The notes under the pieces are model-generated. The model did no database searches. It saw nothing but the letters and a program-made list of their open reading frames with translations, and was not told the DNA's origin. The position numbers were made by a program, and so were the translations under genes. This document shows positions 1 through 10,382 of a stretch of DNA of 64,000 nucleotides, piece after piece; positions within the stretch are counted from its first letter, which is position 1, and each line of letters begins with the position of its first letter. The stretch spans positions 434,001 through 498,000 of the forward strand of contig NZ_FUWZ01000001.1 in the NCBI RefSeq assembly GCF_900167135.1. The letters run 5' to 3'. The DNA comes from Chitinophaga eiseniae. GTDB taxonomy: Bacteria > Bacteroidota > Bacteroidia > Chitinophagales > Chitinophagaceae.

Positions 1-354
<354 letters not shown>

Positions 355-355
355 G

Positions 356-467
356 AGCTTTTAGCTACCAGCCATTAGCCCCGGGCTAATGGCTGATAGC
401 TTGGATATTTCGCAGGAATAAAATTTTTGTCGCTGGGCTTAACACCAACGGCTAACAGCTAAAAGCT
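356..467. repeat. Nested inverted repeat between rpoB and rpoC
   Basis: An outer pair of 18-nt arms (356-373 and 450-467, both made of AGCTTTTAGCT/AGCTAAAAGCT text) are reverse complements apart from three positions. Inside lies a perfect 12-bp hairpin (370-381 with 383-394) with a one-base centre. There is no T-tract after the inner hairpin, so it is not a simple terminator. The arms are built from short, self-similar units, as in dispersed intergenic repeats. Any effect on rpoC expression is inference. Confidence 0.7.
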
Positions 468-475
468 AATAACAG

Positions 476-3400
476 ATGGCTATCAAAAAAGAAAATCGTC
501 CTAAATCTAATTTTAACAGCATCACCATCAGTCTGGCTTCTCCCGATGTAATTCTGGAGCGTTCATACGGTGAGGTGCTGAAACCTGAAACCATCAACTA
601 CCGTACTTACAAGCCGGAACGTGATGGTTTGTTCTGCGAAAGAATATTCGGGCCTGTAAAGGATTACGAATGCTATTGCGGAAAATATAAACGTATCCGT
701 TACAAGGGTATCGTGTGCGACCGCTGCGGTGTGGAAGTAACGGAGAAAAAAGTACGTCGTGAAAGAATGGGCCACATCCGTCTGGTAGTGCCCGTTGTAC
801 ATATATGGTATTTCAAATCCCTCCCTAACAAGATCGGTTACCTGCTGGGAATGTCTTCCAAAAAGCTGGAAACCATCGTTTACTACGAAAGATACGTGGT
901 AATCCAGGCGGGTGCGAAACAGGAGAAAGGAATGAACTACGGTGATCTGCTCACAGAAGAAGAATACCTGGACATCCTGGATACCCTGCCTAAAGACAAT
1001 CAGCTGTTGCCGGATGAAGATCCCAACAAGTTCATTGCCAAAATGGGTGCTGAAGCGGTGGAAATGATGCTGGCCCGTATTGACCTGGACAGCCTCTCTT
1101 ACCAGCTGCGTAACCAGGCCGCTACTGAAACTTCCCAGCAACGTAAAGCGGAAGCGCTGAAACGTCTGAGCGTAGTGGAAGCTTTCCGTGACGCCAACAG
1201 CCGCGTGGAAAACCGTCCTGAATGGATGGTGATGCAATATATCCCTGTAGTACCGCCTGAACTGCGTCCGTTAGTGCCGCTGGATGGTGGCCGTTTCGCG
1301 TCTTCCGACCTGAACGATCTGTACCGCAGGGTGATCATTCGTAACAACCGTCTGAAACGTCTGATCGAAATTAAAGCACCGGAAGTGATCCTGCGTAACG
1401 AAAAACGTATGCTGCAGGAAGCGGTGGATTCCCTGTTCGACAACTCCCGTAAATCCAATGCGGTGAAAGCGGAAGGTGGTCGTGCCCTGAAATCCCTCTC
1501 CGACGTGCTGAAAGGTAAACAAGGCCGTTTCCGTCAGAACCTCCTCGGTAAACGTGTGGACTACTCCGGTCGTTCCGTTATCGTGGTTGGCCCTGAGCTG
1601 AAACTGCATGAGTGCGGTCTGCCGAAAGATATGGCTGCCGAGCTGTTCAAACCGTTTATTATCCGTAAACTGATAGAAAGAGGCATCGTGAAAACCGTGA
1701 AATCAGCGAAAAAGCTGGTAGACCGGAAAGAAGCGGTGGTTTGGGACATCCTGGAAAACGTGCTGAAAGGTCACCCGGTATTGTTAAACCGTGCTCCGAC
1801 CCTGCACCGTCTGTCTATCCAGGCGTTCCAGCCTAAACTGGTGGAAGGTAAAGCGATCCAGCTGCACCCGCTCGTGTGTTCTGCGTTCAACGCCGACTTT
1901 GACGGTGACCAGATGGCGGTACACGTGCCGTTGAGCAACGCTGCTATTCTGGAAGCCCAACTGCTGATGCTGTCTTCCCACAACATCCTCAACCCGCAGA
2001 ACGGTACGCCGATCACCCTGCCTTCCCAGGACATGGTGCTTGGTCTGTATTACATCACCAAGGGTAAGAAAACCATGGGCGATGTAGTGGTAAGAGGTGA
2101 AGGCAAAGCGTTCTACTCTGCTGAAGAGGTGATCATTGCCCTGAACGAAGACAGAATTGACCTGCACGCTCACATCCGTGTGAAAACAACGGTGAGAACG
2201 GCTGAAGGCAACCTGGAAAACAAACTCGTGGAAACAACTGTAGGCCGCGTACTGTTCAACCAGTTTGTACCGAAAGAAGCAGGTTATGTAAACGCACTGC
2301 TGACCAAAAAATCACTGCGTGAAATCATCGGTGATATCATCAAATACACAGATATTCCGAAAACAGCCAAATTCCTGGACGACATCAAACAATTAGGTTT
2401 CCGCATGGCGTTCCGCGGTGGTCTGTCATTTAACATCAATGACCTGATCATTCCGGAAGTTAAGCAGGAAATGATTGATGCTGCTGCCGGTGAGGTGGAC
2501 GAAGTTTGGGATAACTATAACATGGGTCTGATCACCAACAACGAACGTTACAACCAGATCATCGACATCTGGTCCCGCGTGGATACCAAGGTGACAGAAA
2601 CCCTGATCCGTGAGCTGGCAACAGACAAACAGGGCTTCAACTCTGTTTACATGATGCTCGACTCCGGTGCGCGTGGTTCCAAACAGCAGATCAAACAGCT
2701 GGCAGGTATCAGGGGTCTGATGGCCAAGCCGCGTAAGAGTGGTTCTACCGGTTCCGAGATCATTGAAAACCCGGTATTGTCCAACTTTAAAGATGGTCTG
2801 AACGTATTGGAATACTTCATCTCTACCCACGGTGCCCGTAAGGGTCTTGCGGATACGGCGTTGAAAACGGCGGATGCGGGTTACCTGACCCGTCGTCTGG
2901 TAGACGTTGCCCAGGACGTGGTGATCAACGAAGAGGACTGCGGTACCCTGCGTGGTATTGCTACCGCTGCGTTGAAAGACAACGAAGAGGTGATCGAAAC
3001 ACTGTACGACCGTATCCTTGGCCGTACTTCCCTGCACGACGTATTCGATCCTCATACCGAAGAACTGCTGGTAGGCGCCGGTGAAGAAATCACCGAGGAT
3101 ATCGCTCATAAAATTGAATCCAGCGCGATCGAAACTGTAGAGATCCGTTCCGTACTGACCTGCGAAAGCCGTCGTGGCGTGTGCGTAAGATGTTACGGTA
3201 AAAACCTTGCTACCGGTTACACGGCACAGCGTGGTGATGCAGTAGGCATCATCGCTGCCCAGTCCATCGGTGAGCCTGGTACACAGCTGACACTGCGTAC
3301 GTTCCACGTGGGTGGTGTTGCGGGTTCTACTTCCGTTGAATCCGGCCTCCAGGCTAAATTTGACGGTACTATCCAGTTCGATGGCTTACGTACTACCACC

Positions 3401-4771
3401 TACGAAAACAACGAAGGTGAAAAAGTACAGGTGGTTATCGGCCGTACCGGTGAGTTGCGTATCATGGACGTGAAAAACGATCGTCTGCTGGTAACCAACA
3501 ACATTCCTTACGGTTCCACCCTGCTGGTGAAAGACGGACAGAAAGTGGCCAAAGGCGAACAGATTTGTACCTGGGACCCCTTCAACGCCGTTATCGTGTC
3601 TGAAATTCCGGGTAACATCCGTTTCGACAGCATCATTGAAGGTATCACCTTCCGTGAAGAGGCAGACGAACAAACCGGTCACCGCGAGAAAGTGGTTATC
3701 GAAACCAAAGACAAAAACAAGATCCCGTCTATTTATGTAGATGGTAATAAAGAGGTGAAATCTTACAACTTACCGGTAGGTTCCCACATCGTGATCTCTG
3801 AAGGTGATCATGTGAGAGCTGGTCAGGTAATTGTGAAAATACCCCGTATCATCGGTAAACTGCGAGACATCACCGGTGGTCTGCCACGTGTAACCGAGCT
3901 GTTTGAAGCACGTAACCCGAGCAACCCTGCCATCGTTTCTGAAATCGACGGTGTGGTAGCCTTTGGTAACATCAAACGTGGTAACCGTGAGATCATCATC
4001 GAAAGCCGTGAAGGTCAGATCAAGAAATACCTGGTGCCTTTGACCCGTCACATCCTGGTTCAGGACGGTGACTTCGTGAAGGCCGGTACTTCCCTGTCTG
4101 ACGGTTCTACTACTCCTGCAGACATCCTGGCTATTAAAGGTCCGTTTGCCGTACAGGAATACCTGGTAAATGAAATCCAGGAAGTATACCGTTTACAGGG
4201 TGTAAAGATCAACGACAAACACATCGAGGTGATTGTTCGTCAGATGATGCGCAAAGTAAACATCGAAGATCCCGGAGATACCCGCTTCCTGGAAGGCGAT
4301 ACCGAAGACAGGTTCGACTTCTTCGAAGAGAACGACATGATCTTTGATAAGAAAGTGGTCACTGAAGCCGGCGAGTCCGCCACCCTGAAAGCTGGTCAGA
4401 TCGTGACCCTGCGTCAGGTGCGTGAAGAAAACTCCCTGCTGCGCCGCGCCGATAAGAAACTGGTAGAATTCCGTGATGCACAACCGGCTACTTCCAGCCC
4501 GCTGCTCCAGGGTATTACCAAAGCGTCTCTCGGCACCCGTAGCTGGATCTCCGCTGCGTCCTTCCAGGAAACCACGAAAGTACTGTCTCAGGCAGCGATC
4601 AATGGTAAGATCGACGATATGACCGGTCTGAAGGAAAATATCGTTACAGGTCACCTGATCCCGGCCGGTACTGGTCTGCGTGAATTCGAAAACATGATCG
4701 TAGGTTCCAAAGAAGAATACGACATCCTGGCCTCTTCCAAAGAAGTGTTCCAGTTTGACGAAGAAGAATAG
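476..4771 (+). CDS. rpoC: DNA-directed RNA polymerase subunit beta-prime
   Basis: Full-length 1431-residue RpoC, normal for Bacteroidota. Visible landmarks are the N-terminal zinc ribbon ([20 protein letters not shown]), the catalytic magnesium loop NADFDGD at residues 472-478, the bridge-helix/trigger-loop region ([20 protein letters not shown] and [16 protein letters not shown]), the second zinc site ([13 protein letters not shown]) and the C-terminal SWI/SNF-like end. It forms the active site and DNA clamp of RNA polymerase. It follows rpoB with a 121-nt gap holding a nested inverted repeat, and a strong hairpin terminator lies 78 nt after the stop. No Shine-Dalgarno is visible before ATG, as is common in this phylum. 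Confidence 0.99.
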   Translation: MAIKKENRPKSNFNSITISLASPDVILERSYGEVLKPETINYRTYKPERDGLFCERIFGPVKDYECYCGKYKRIRYKGIVCDRCGVEVTEKKVRRERMGHIRLVVPVVHIWYFKSLPNKIGYLLGMSSKKLETIVYYERYVVIQAGAKQEKGMNYGDLLTEEEYLDILDTLPKDNQLLPDEDPNKFIAKMGAEAVEMMLARIDLDSLSYQLRNQAATETSQQRKAEALKRLSVVEAFRDANSRVENRPEWMVMQYIPVVPPELRPLVPLDGGRFASSDLNDLYRRVIIRNNRLKRLIEIKAPEVILRNEKRMLQEAVDSLFDNSRKSNAVKAEGGRALKSLSDVLKGKQGRFRQNLLGKRVDYSGRSVIVVGPELKLHECGLPKDMAAELFKPFIIRKLIERGIVKTVKSAKKLVDRKEAVVWDILENVLKGHPVLLNRAPTLHRLSIQAFQPKLVEGKAIQLHPLVCSAFNADFDGDQMAVHVPLSNAAILEAQLLMLSSHNILNPQNGTPITLPSQDMVLGLYYITKGKKTMGDVVVRGEGKAFYSAEEVIIALNEDRIDLHAHIRVKTTVRTAEGNLENKLVETTVGRVLFNQFVPKEAGYVNALLTKKSLREIIGDIIKYTDIPKTAKFLDDIKQLGFRMAFRGGLSFNINDLIIPEVKQEMIDAAAGEVDEVWDNYNMGLITNNERYNQIIDIWSRVDTKVTETLIRELATDKQGFNSVYMMLDSGARGSKQQIKQLAGIRGLMAKPRKSGSTGSEIIENPVLSNFKDGLNVLEYFISTHGARKGLADTALKTADAGYLTRRLVDVAQDVVINEEDCGTLRGIATAALKDNEEVIETLYDRILGRTSLHDVFDPHTEELLVGAGEEITEDIAHKIESSAIETVEIRSVLTCESRRGVCVRCYGKNLATGYTAQRGDAVGIIAAQSIGEPGTQLTLRTFHVGGVAGSTSVESGLQAKFDGTIQFDGLRTTTYENNEGEKVQVVIGRTGELRIMDVKNDRLLVTNNIPYGSTLLVKDGQKVAKGEQICTWDPFNAVIVSEIPGNIRFDSIIEGITFREEADEQTGHREKVVIETKDKNKIPSIYVDGNKEVKSYNLPVGSHIVISEGDHVRAGQVIVKIPRIIGKLRDITGGLPRVTELFEARNPSNPAIVSEIDGVVAFGNIKRGNREIIIESREGQIKKYLVPLTRHILVQDGDFVKAGTSLSDGSTTPADILAIKGPFAVQEYLVNEIQEVYRLQGVKINDKHIEVIVRQMMRKVNIEDPGDTRFLEGDTEDRFDFFEENDMIFDKKVVTEAGESATLKAGQIVTLRQVREENSLLRRADKKLVEFRDAQPATSSPLLQGITKASLGTRSWISAASFQETTKVLSQAAINGKIDDMTGLKENIVTGHLIPAGTGLREFENMIVGSKEEYDILASSKEVFQFDEEE

Positions 4772-4775
4772 CTGT

Positions 4776-4985
4776 GATGGTCATGATTATTACTGATTTT
4801 GCTGACTAAGCGAAGATTGGCAGTGTCTGACCAGCAGTTCGAGATAAAGAGGACGCCCTCATTGATGAAAATCGATGAGGGCGTCCTCTTTTGGGATCGT
4901 TGATGCCGGCAGACTATTTTATGTAGAAGTCCAGTAACCGGCAAAAGCAGGCGGGATCAGGGAAATCAGTAATAATCATGGTCAT
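4776..4985. repeat. Outer inverted repeat around the rpoC terminator
   Basis: The 24-nt arms at 4776-4799 and 4962-4985 are reverse complements with two mismatches (core ATGATTATTACTGATTT). They enclose about 160 bp that contains the rpoC terminator hairpin. The right arm ends 52 nt before the next start codon. The arrangement (outer arms, inner hairpin) repeats that seen after rpoB and after the GAPDH gene, with a different arm sequence each time. It may be a miniature mobile or REP-like element, which is inference. Confidence 0.65.
4849..4892 (+). terminator. Rho-independent terminator of rpoBC
   Basis: A perfect 14-bp GC-rich stem (4849-4862 with 4875-4888, GAGGACGCCCTC...) with a 12-nt loop is followed by TTTT. 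It lies downstream of rpoC and before the lipoprotein gene, so it should end the rpoBC transcript. Confidence 0.85.
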
Positions 4986-5037
4986 CAAAGTTCTTTTTAG
5001 TACTTTACAGCCGGTTTTAAAAACGATCCGGAAATTC

Positions 5038-5727
5038 ATGAAAAAACTGCTTATTGTAGTATTGGGATGGCTGATAGTGATGACGGCCTGTAAGAAGAAC
5101 AGCGATTCTGCCATTCCTGTGACCGCTTCCAGCTTTATGTTTTTTAACGGTGTCCGGGACGTTGTGTATGACATCTGGCTGGATACCACCCTTATTATGA
5201 AAAATGTGGCCTTCGGCCAAAGTACGCCCTACCGGGAAATGCGGGCGCAGCTGTATACCATCCGCGTGGTGGACCATAATCGTCCGAAAGATACCATAAG
5301 AGTAGGGCAAATAAACCTGCGCAATAAACGGATTTTTTCGACTTATGTGGGGTTTGATTCCGCCAACACACGGCTCGTTGCTATGGCCGTTGAAGACGAC
5401 CTGACACCAGCTCCGCCGGAAAATATGAAACTTCGGATCGTGAATTTAAGCTGGGCTTTCCGGCCCAACGGGCAATCGGCCACTGTAGACCTGTTTTCCA
5501 GGACCACGCCTATCTTCAGGGGTATGGGCTCTCCGCAGTTCACCAACTTTGCCATACTGCCCGGAGACAGTACCTATCCGTTTAATTTCCGGCGTAATGA
5601 CGACACCACCGTTGTTCCCAATCAGTTCCCTTTTAAGGCAGAAACAGGGAAGATCTATACCGTAGTGCTGACCGGTAACGCAATGACTTCGACTTTGTTC
5701 AAGACTTTCACGATCACCAATAATTAG
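5038..5727 (+). CDS. DUF4397-like lipoprotein
   Basis: 229 residues from the ATG at 5038; an upstream in-frame ATG at 4978 sits inside a repeat arm and would place 20 residues before the signal peptide, so it was not used. The N-terminus is a lipoprotein signal (MKKLLIVVLGWLIVMTAC, lipobox ending at Cys18). The mature part starts with the FMFFNGVRDVVYDIWLD text of DUF4397-type beta domains, and a second similar unit begins near MKLRIVNLSWAF. Such proteins are predicted cell-envelope lipoproteins of unknown role, usually in Bacteroidota. It stands alone between two terminators. The family call is by pattern only. Confidence 0.75.
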   Translation: MKKLLIVVLGWLIVMTACKKNSDSAIPVTASSFMFFNGVRDVVYDIWLDTTLIMKNVAFGQSTPYREMRAQLYTIRVVDHNRPKDTIRVGQINLRNKRIFSTYVGFDSANTRLVAMAVEDDLTPAPPENMKLRIVNLSWAFRPNGQSATVDLFSRTTPIFRGMGSPQFTNFAILPGDSTYPFNFRRNDDTTVVPNQFPFKAETGKIYTVVLTGNAMTSTLFKTFTITNN

Positions 5728-5864
5728 CCCGTTGAGGGCTGTAATGCGTGGGGCTGTAGCAAAAAGCTTCGTTAAAAATGGGAATCCGGATTTGAAAATC
5801 CGGTAAAAGCTTTATTTTAGCCCTTCAATTTTAAAACCTTAAAAGGAGTAATCTACCTATTAAC

Positions 5865-6482
5865 ATGCGCACTTGTAAACAATTCGTATCAAAAGCATTA
5901 TTAGCGGCATTGGCAGCCGGTTTATTTATGGCCTGCAACGGCAACAAGGCTGGCAACAACAATGCGCCTGCTAACACTCCCGCCGCGGGTACGAACACTC
6001 CCGCAACAGGTTTCAAAATTGCTTATGTGGACCTGGACTCCCTGGAAGCACATTTCGAATACTTCAAACAAAAGAAATCGGAGCTGGAGCAGAAACAACA
6101 GGGTATGGAAAATCAGCTGAAAGCGAAAGCCAGAGCTTTACAGTCTGAATACCAGGACCTGCAGCGTAAAGCATCCACGCTGACCCAGGAGCAGGGCGAG
6201 GCAGCACAACGCAGCCTGATGGCCAAACAGCAGCAGCTGGAGCAGGAAGCACAGAATATGCGTGCAGATTATGCCCAGAGTGAAACCAAATTCAACGAAG
6301 AGCTGCAGAAAAGGCTGGACGATTTTCTGAAATCCTTTAATTCAGATAAACGTTATGCGTATATCTTCTCTTTCCGTACCGGTCAGAGCAACATTCTGTA
6401 TGCAGATCCGGCTTATGATGTGACCGCAGATGTGATCAAAGGCATGAATGATAAAGGCGCCGAAGCACCTGCCGCCAAATAA
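5865..6482 (+). CDS. OmpH/Skp-family periplasmic chaperone-like lipoprotein
   Basis: 205 residues. A lipoprotein signal (AGLFMAC, lipid Cys at about residue 24) is followed by a low-complexity Asn/Ala/Thr linker, then FKIAYVDLDSLEAHFEYF, the first strand and helix typical of OmpH/Skp. Residues 60-150 form a Gln/Glu-rich coiled coil, the Skp tentacle. The C-terminal part (RYAYIFSFRTGQSNILYAD...DVTADVIKGMN) matches the second half of the Skp body. Skp traps unfolded outer-membrane proteins in the periplasm. This copy is lipid-anchored, which is frequent in Bacteroidota. A hairpin terminator follows directly. Confidence 0.85.
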   Translation: MRTCKQFVSKALLAALAAGLFMACNGNKAGNNNAPANTPAAGTNTPATGFKIAYVDLDSLEAHFEYFKQKKSELEQKQQGMENQLKAKARALQSEYQDLQRKASTLTQEQGEAAQRSLMAKQQQLEQEAQNMRADYAQSETKFNEELQKRLDDFLKSFNSDKRYAYIFSFRTGQSNILYADPAYDVTADVIKGMNDKGAEAPAAK

Positions 6483-6523
6483 AGAAAATAACAGGCAAAC
6501 ATTAAAAATTTTGTCTACCTTAT

Positions 6524-6556
6524 AGTCCCGGTTTCCCAAAGAGCCGGGACTTTTTA
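6524..6556 (+). terminator. Terminator after the OmpH-like gene
   Basis: A 10-bp stem (AGTCCCGGtt with AGCCGGGACT, one G-U type pair) closes on a short loop and runs into TTTTTAATTT. The permease start lies only 15 nt further. Confidence 0.8.
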
Positions 6557-6570
6557 ATTTCTACCGTTAT

Positions 6571-8016
6571 ATGGACATCAACCAAAACAATTCATTCAAG
6601 CCCACACTGGGCTTATTAGATGCTACTATGATCGTTGCCGGTTCCATGATAGGGTCCGGTATTTTTATTGTTACCGCAGAGATAGCCCGCAGTGTGGGCG
6701 GCGCCGGATGGGTGACGGCCATGTGGGTACTGGCCGGCGTGGTGACGCTCATTGCAGCACTCAGTTACGGCGAGTTATCCGGGATGTTTCCCAAAGCAGG
6801 CGGGCAATACGTATATCTGCGTGAAGCCTACAATCCTTTTATCGCTTTTCTGTTTGGCTGGACGCAGTTCGGCGTTATCCAGACAGGTACCATCGCCGCA
6901 GTAGCCGTGGCTTTTGCCAAATTTACCGCTTACCTCATCCCCGGATTCAGCGAGAAAAACATCCTCCTGTCGTTCAACGCGGAGCTGAAACCGGTCTTCC
7001 AGGTGTCTGCAGCGCAGGTGGTAGCCATCGTTTCCATTATCCTGCTCACCTATATCAATACACGGGGCGTAAAACACGGGAAGGTGATACAGACCGTGTT
7101 TACCATGGCCAAGCTGCTGTCGCTGTTCGGGCTGATCATTTTTGGTTTTTTGCTGGGCGCTAAAGCGGAGATCTGGAATGCCAACTGGCAGGACCCGTGG
7201 AATCACTTTTCCCTGGAAGCGGTGAACGGGGACACGATTGTTAAATCATTATCAGGATTGGCATTCTTCGGCGCTGTTGCCGTATCCATGAAGGGTTCCC
7301 TGTTTTCCAGCGATGCGTGGAACAATGTGACTTTCATTGCTGCAGAAATCAAGAACCCGGCCCGTAACATCGGCCGGTCACTGTTTCTGGGTACGCTGAT
7401 CGTGACCATTATTTATGTGAGCTGCAACCTGATGTACCTGGCCGTATTGCCACTGCATGACATCGCTTTCGCCGCCAATGACAGGGTGGGGGTAGCCGCT
7501 GCAGAGAAGATCTTCGGGGGCATTGGTTCCGGTATTATCGCTGTGATGATCATGATTTCCACTTTCGGCTGCAATAACGGACTGATCCTGTCTGGCGCCC
7601 GTATCTATTATACGATGGCGCAGGATGGGCTGTTTTTCCGTAAAGCAGGGGAGCTGAACAAGCACGCAGTGCCCGCCCGCGGACTGTGGATACAATGCTT
7701 CTGGGCGTCACTGCTGTGTCTGACAGGCCGTTACAACGACCTGCTGGCGCTGGTGATCTTTGGCGTACTGATCTTTTATGTGCTGACCATCCTGGGCATT
7801 TTTGTGCTGAGAAGGAAGCGTCCGGACCTGGAAAGGCCTTACAAGGCTATCGGTTACCCGGTGCTGCCGATGATCTATGTGTTGGTAGCGCTTTCACTGG
7901 CCACACTGCTGCTCATTTTCGAATCTAACTATACTTTACCTGGTCTGGGCATCATTTTATTGGGTATTCCCCTCTATTTTCTGGCGATGCGAAGCAAAGG
8001 AAAAGCGCTCTCCTAG
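6571..8016 (+). CDS. APC-superfamily amino acid permease
   Basis: 481 residues with about 12 hydrophobic segments. The N-terminal motif GSMIGSGIFIV in the first transmembrane helix is the substrate-binding signature of the amino acid-polyamine-organocation family. LSYGELSGMFPKAGGQYVYLREAY and the later GWTQFGVI and NNVTFIAAEIKNPARNIGRSLF are typical of the LAT/SteT-like branch. It should import or exchange amino acids across the inner membrane; the exact substrate cannot be read from sequence. It stands alone, flanked by terminators. Confidence 0.9.
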   Translation: MDINQNNSFKPTLGLLDATMIVAGSMIGSGIFIVTAEIARSVGGAGWVTAMWVLAGVVTLIAALSYGELSGMFPKAGGQYVYLREAYNPFIAFLFGWTQFGVIQTGTIAAVAVAFAKFTAYLIPGFSEKNILLSFNAELKPVFQVSAAQVVAIVSIILLTYINTRGVKHGKVIQTVFTMAKLLSLFGLIIFGFLLGAKAEIWNANWQDPWNHFSLEAVNGDTIVKSLSGLAFFGAVAVSMKGSLFSSDAWNNVTFIAAEIKNPARNIGRSLFLGTLIVTIIYVSCNLMYLAVLPLHDIAFAANDRVGVAAAEKIFGGIGSGIIAVMIMISTFGCNNGLILSGARIYYTMAQDGLFFRKAGELNKHAVPARGLWIQCFWASLLCLTGRYNDLLALVIFGVLIFYVLTILGIFVLRRKRPDLERPYKAIGYPVLPMIYVLVALSLATLLLIFESNYTLPGLGIILLGIPLYFLAMRSKGKALS

Positions 8017-8068
8017 CTAAAAAGGACAACAAAAAGGGAAATTTAACACAAACGTTGTATAAAATTTT

Positions 8069-8106
8069 GGGGCCACTGCGGTTTTATTAGCAGTGGCCCC
8101 TCTTAA
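8069..8106 (+). terminator. Terminator after the APC permease
   Basis: A perfect 11-bp stem (GGGGCCACTGC with GCAGTGGCCCC, 8069-8100) with a 10-nt loop is followed by TCTTAATTT. Confidence 0.8.
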
Positions 8107-8660
8107 TTTGCATAAACAAACGAAGGACTAGTGAAGCAGAACCCTACTGGATCGCAGAAAACCCTATAGCAGAAAAGCTAAAATAAAAATCGGCATTGCC
8201 ACATCACAACGGAGTAAACGCTGCATGCAGCATCAGTTTTTTATTGAACTAAAATGTATGCCCTGAGTATTTGTTAGAATAGTTGTTGGATAAGTTGTAT
8301 GTCATTTTATGGACCCTCAAATTATATAAGCCATCAGAGTATTATATATATCTACATCTAAAAAAATTACCAGAAAAATATTTATTGCCAACAATGGTGT
8401 TCTATGGACATCATCATCATAGAGTATGAAAAAATATCAGGCGATAGAAAGGTATCTCAACCCCAAGATAACCATTAAAAGCCTACACGATTTGCATTCT
8501 CGAACATTCACATGACAATCTTTTACAACAAGCGTATGGTTTCTACCATGCGCTTCTTTTTTATTTTGATATTTAGTCGTTTGATTACCGCGTTGTTAGA
8601 GGGAGTGTAGGCGGTTTAAAATATTCAAATGATTAAATAATCAAATCATCAAATGATGGT
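8107..8660. other. AT-rich intergenic stretch with a tiny ORF
   Basis: No gene can be supported here, but the stretch is richer in A+T than its surroundings. A 29-codon frame (8426-8515, MKKYQAIERYLNPKITIKSL...) ends 14 nt before a good terminator hairpin, so a small transcript is possible. The end (8628-8656) is low-complexity text made of AAATGAT/AATCAAATCATC units. I do not recognise the small peptide. Confidence 0.4.
8530..8562 (+). terminator. Orphan terminator hairpin
   Basis: AAGCGTATGG pairs with CCATGCGCTT (one G-U type pair) around a short loop and is followed by CTTTTTT. No recognised gene precedes it on this strand, so it points to a small RNA or short reading frame upstream. Confidence 0.65.
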
Positions 8661-8668
8661 TATTTTTG
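8661..8668 (+). promoter_or_regulatory. -7 element (TATTTTTG) four bases before the DUF4254 start
   Basis: TATTTTTG fits the Bacteroidota -7 consensus TAnnTTTG and is followed by only CAGC before ATG. The transcription start would fall at or next to the start codon, implying a leaderless mRNA. No convincing -33 TTTG is seen. Confidence 0.5.
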
Positions 8669-8672
8669 CAGC

Positions 8673-9278
8673 ATGTTTACAACCACCTCCAACAGTATAT
8701 TTGACCGGAGCATACAGGATTATCACCGGTACAATGATGTGCATCAGGCCATCAGCAATCCCTATGAAAAAAGCAGTATTGAACATCTGCTGTATATGAA
8801 AAACTGGATCGACACGGTACAATGGCATCTGGAAGATATCATCCGCGATCCGCAGATAAACCCTGCAGAGGCGCTGCATATCAAGCGTTGGATTGACCGG
8901 TCCAACCAGGAACGTACCGATGTGGTGGAATATATTGACAGTTATTTCCTTGAGCAATATAAGAACGTGAAACCTGCTGCAGACGCGGAGATCAACACTG
9001 AAAGCCCTGCATGGGCCATCGATCGTTTGTCTATTCTCGCCCTGAAGATATATCACATGCAGGAAGAAGCCATCCGTGCAGATGCTACACCGGAGCACCG
9101 GGAAGCCTGTCAGCGTAAGCTGGACATCCTGCTGGAGCAACGCACTGATCTGAGCACTGCCATTGAAACGCTGCTGGCAGACATCGCGGCGGGCAAAAAG
9201 TACATGAAAGTGTACAAGCAGATGAAGATGTACAATGATCCTTCACTGAACCCTGTATTATACAAGGGGGAAAAATAA
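8673..9278 (+). CDS. DUF4254 domain protein
   Basis: 201 residues, mostly helical and charged, without signal peptide or membrane segment. The text FDRSIQDYHRYNDVHQAISNPYEKSSIEHLLYMKNWIDTVQWHLEDIIRDP, followed by IKRWIDRSNQERTDVVEYID, is the DUF4254 signature. Members occur beside glycosyltransferase family 9 genes, as here: the next gene starts 9 nt after this stop. A role in lipopolysaccharide or capsule assembly is inferred from that neighbour only; the biochemical function is unknown. Confidence 0.85.
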   Translation: MFTTTSNSIFDRSIQDYHRYNDVHQAISNPYEKSSIEHLLYMKNWIDTVQWHLEDIIRDPQINPAEALHIKRWIDRSNQERTDVVEYIDSYFLEQYKNVKPAADAEINTESPAWAIDRLSILALKIYHMQEEAIRADATPEHREACQRKLDILLEQRTDLSTAIETLLADIAAGKKYMKVYKQMKMYNDPSLNPVLYKGEK

Positions 9279-9287
9279 CCGGTTTCC

Positions 9288-10328
9288 TTGGCAATTACTA
9301 CCACTATACTGGTCACCCGTTTTTCCGCCCTCGGGGATGTGGCGATGACCGTGCCGGTCATGAAGCAGGTGCTGGACGAAAATCCGCAGCTGCAGATTGT
9401 TTTTGTGACCAACAAAAACTGGGGCGCCCTGTGCGCTGGTATTCCGCGGCTGGTGTTTTTCCCGGCCGATGTAAAAGGCGAACATAAAGGCGTGCCCGGG
9501 TTATACCGCTTATTCCGCAGCATCAGCCATCAGTACCGGATTGACGCCGTAGCGGACCTGCACAATGTGCTGCGGTCCAGGATCGTGCGTACTTTTTTCC
9601 GGCTGACGGGCAAACGGGTGGCCGCTATTGATAAAGGCCGCGCCGGTAAAAAGGCGCTTACCCGCAAGGAGAACAAGGTGTTGCAGCCACAGACCAGCAC
9701 TATTGAGCGTTATGCGATCGTTTTCCGACAGCTGGGCCTGCATTGTACCATGGGGACACAGCCGGTTTTTGCCCCACAGCCGCTTCCGGAGCGGGTATTG
9801 GCGGTTACCGGCGCCAAAGGCGCCCAGCAGTGGATAGGACTGGCCCCTTTTGCCACCTACCGGGAGAAAATGTACCCGCTGGCCAAAATGGAAATGACAC
9901 TGGCCGGACTGGCTGCCACCGGCAACTACCGGATATTGCTTTTCGGCGGCGGCAAAAAGGAAGTTGAACAGCTGAATGAGCTGGCGGCGCGTTATCCACA
10001 GACCCTCTCCGTAGCAGGCCGTTTTTCGCTGGAGGAAGAACTGACGCTGATCAGCCAGCTGGACGGTATGATCAGCATGGACTCCGCCAATATGCACCTG
10101 GCTTCCCTCTATGGGGTGCCAGTAGTGTCCGTATGGGGCGCTACCCACCCGTATGCCGGATTTATGGGCTACGGGCAGTCGGAGCAGCGGGCGGTGCAAA
10201 TCACTGATCTGAGCTGCCGGCCGTGTTCTGTTTTTGGCAATAAACCCTGTTTCAGAGGCGACCATGCCTGTATGGAATGGATCAAACCGGAACAGATAAC
10301 AGAAAAAGTAATAAGTGTTATCCGTTAA
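9288..10328 (+). CDS. Glycosyltransferase family 9 (heptosyltransferase-like)
   Basis: 346 residues. ILVTRFSALGDVAMTVPVMKQV at the N-terminus is the GT9 start, and the second half has the donor-binding region: WIGLAPFATYREKMYPLAKM, GGGKKEVEQLNELAARYP, LISQLDGMISMDSANMHLASLYGVPVVSVWGATHP. These enzymes transfer a heptose or related sugar onto the lipopolysaccharide core at the inner face of the cytoplasmic membrane. The start is taken at TTG 9288; no in-frame ATG precedes the conserved strand, and coupling to the DUF4254 gene (9-nt gap) would explain a weak start. The acceptor sugar is unknown. Confidence 0.88.
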   Translation: MAITTTILVTRFSALGDVAMTVPVMKQVLDENPQLQIVFVTNKNWGALCAGIPRLVFFPADVKGEHKGVPGLYRLFRSISHQYRIDAVADLHNVLRSRIVRTFFRLTGKRVAAIDKGRAGKKALTRKENKVLQPQTSTIERYAIVFRQLGLHCTMGTQPVFAPQPLPERVLAVTGAKGAQQWIGLAPFATYREKMYPLAKMEMTLAGLAATGNYRILLFGGGKKEVEQLNELAARYPQTLSVAGRFSLEEELTLISQLDGMISMDSANMHLASLYGVPVVSVWGATHPYAGFMGYGQSEQRAVQITDLSCRPCSVFGNKPCFRGDHACMEWIKPEQITEKVISVIR

Positions 10329-10382
10329 GATGCTTAACCATGGCGTGTTTTGGTGGATATTCGAAAAATATTGCAAGTTTTT

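Noticed and set aside
2426..3307. 293-codon frame on the minus strand inside rpoC
   Set aside because: Antisense shadow of a highly conserved gene; no domain and a His/Phe/Thr-rich composition typical of reverse-frame translation.
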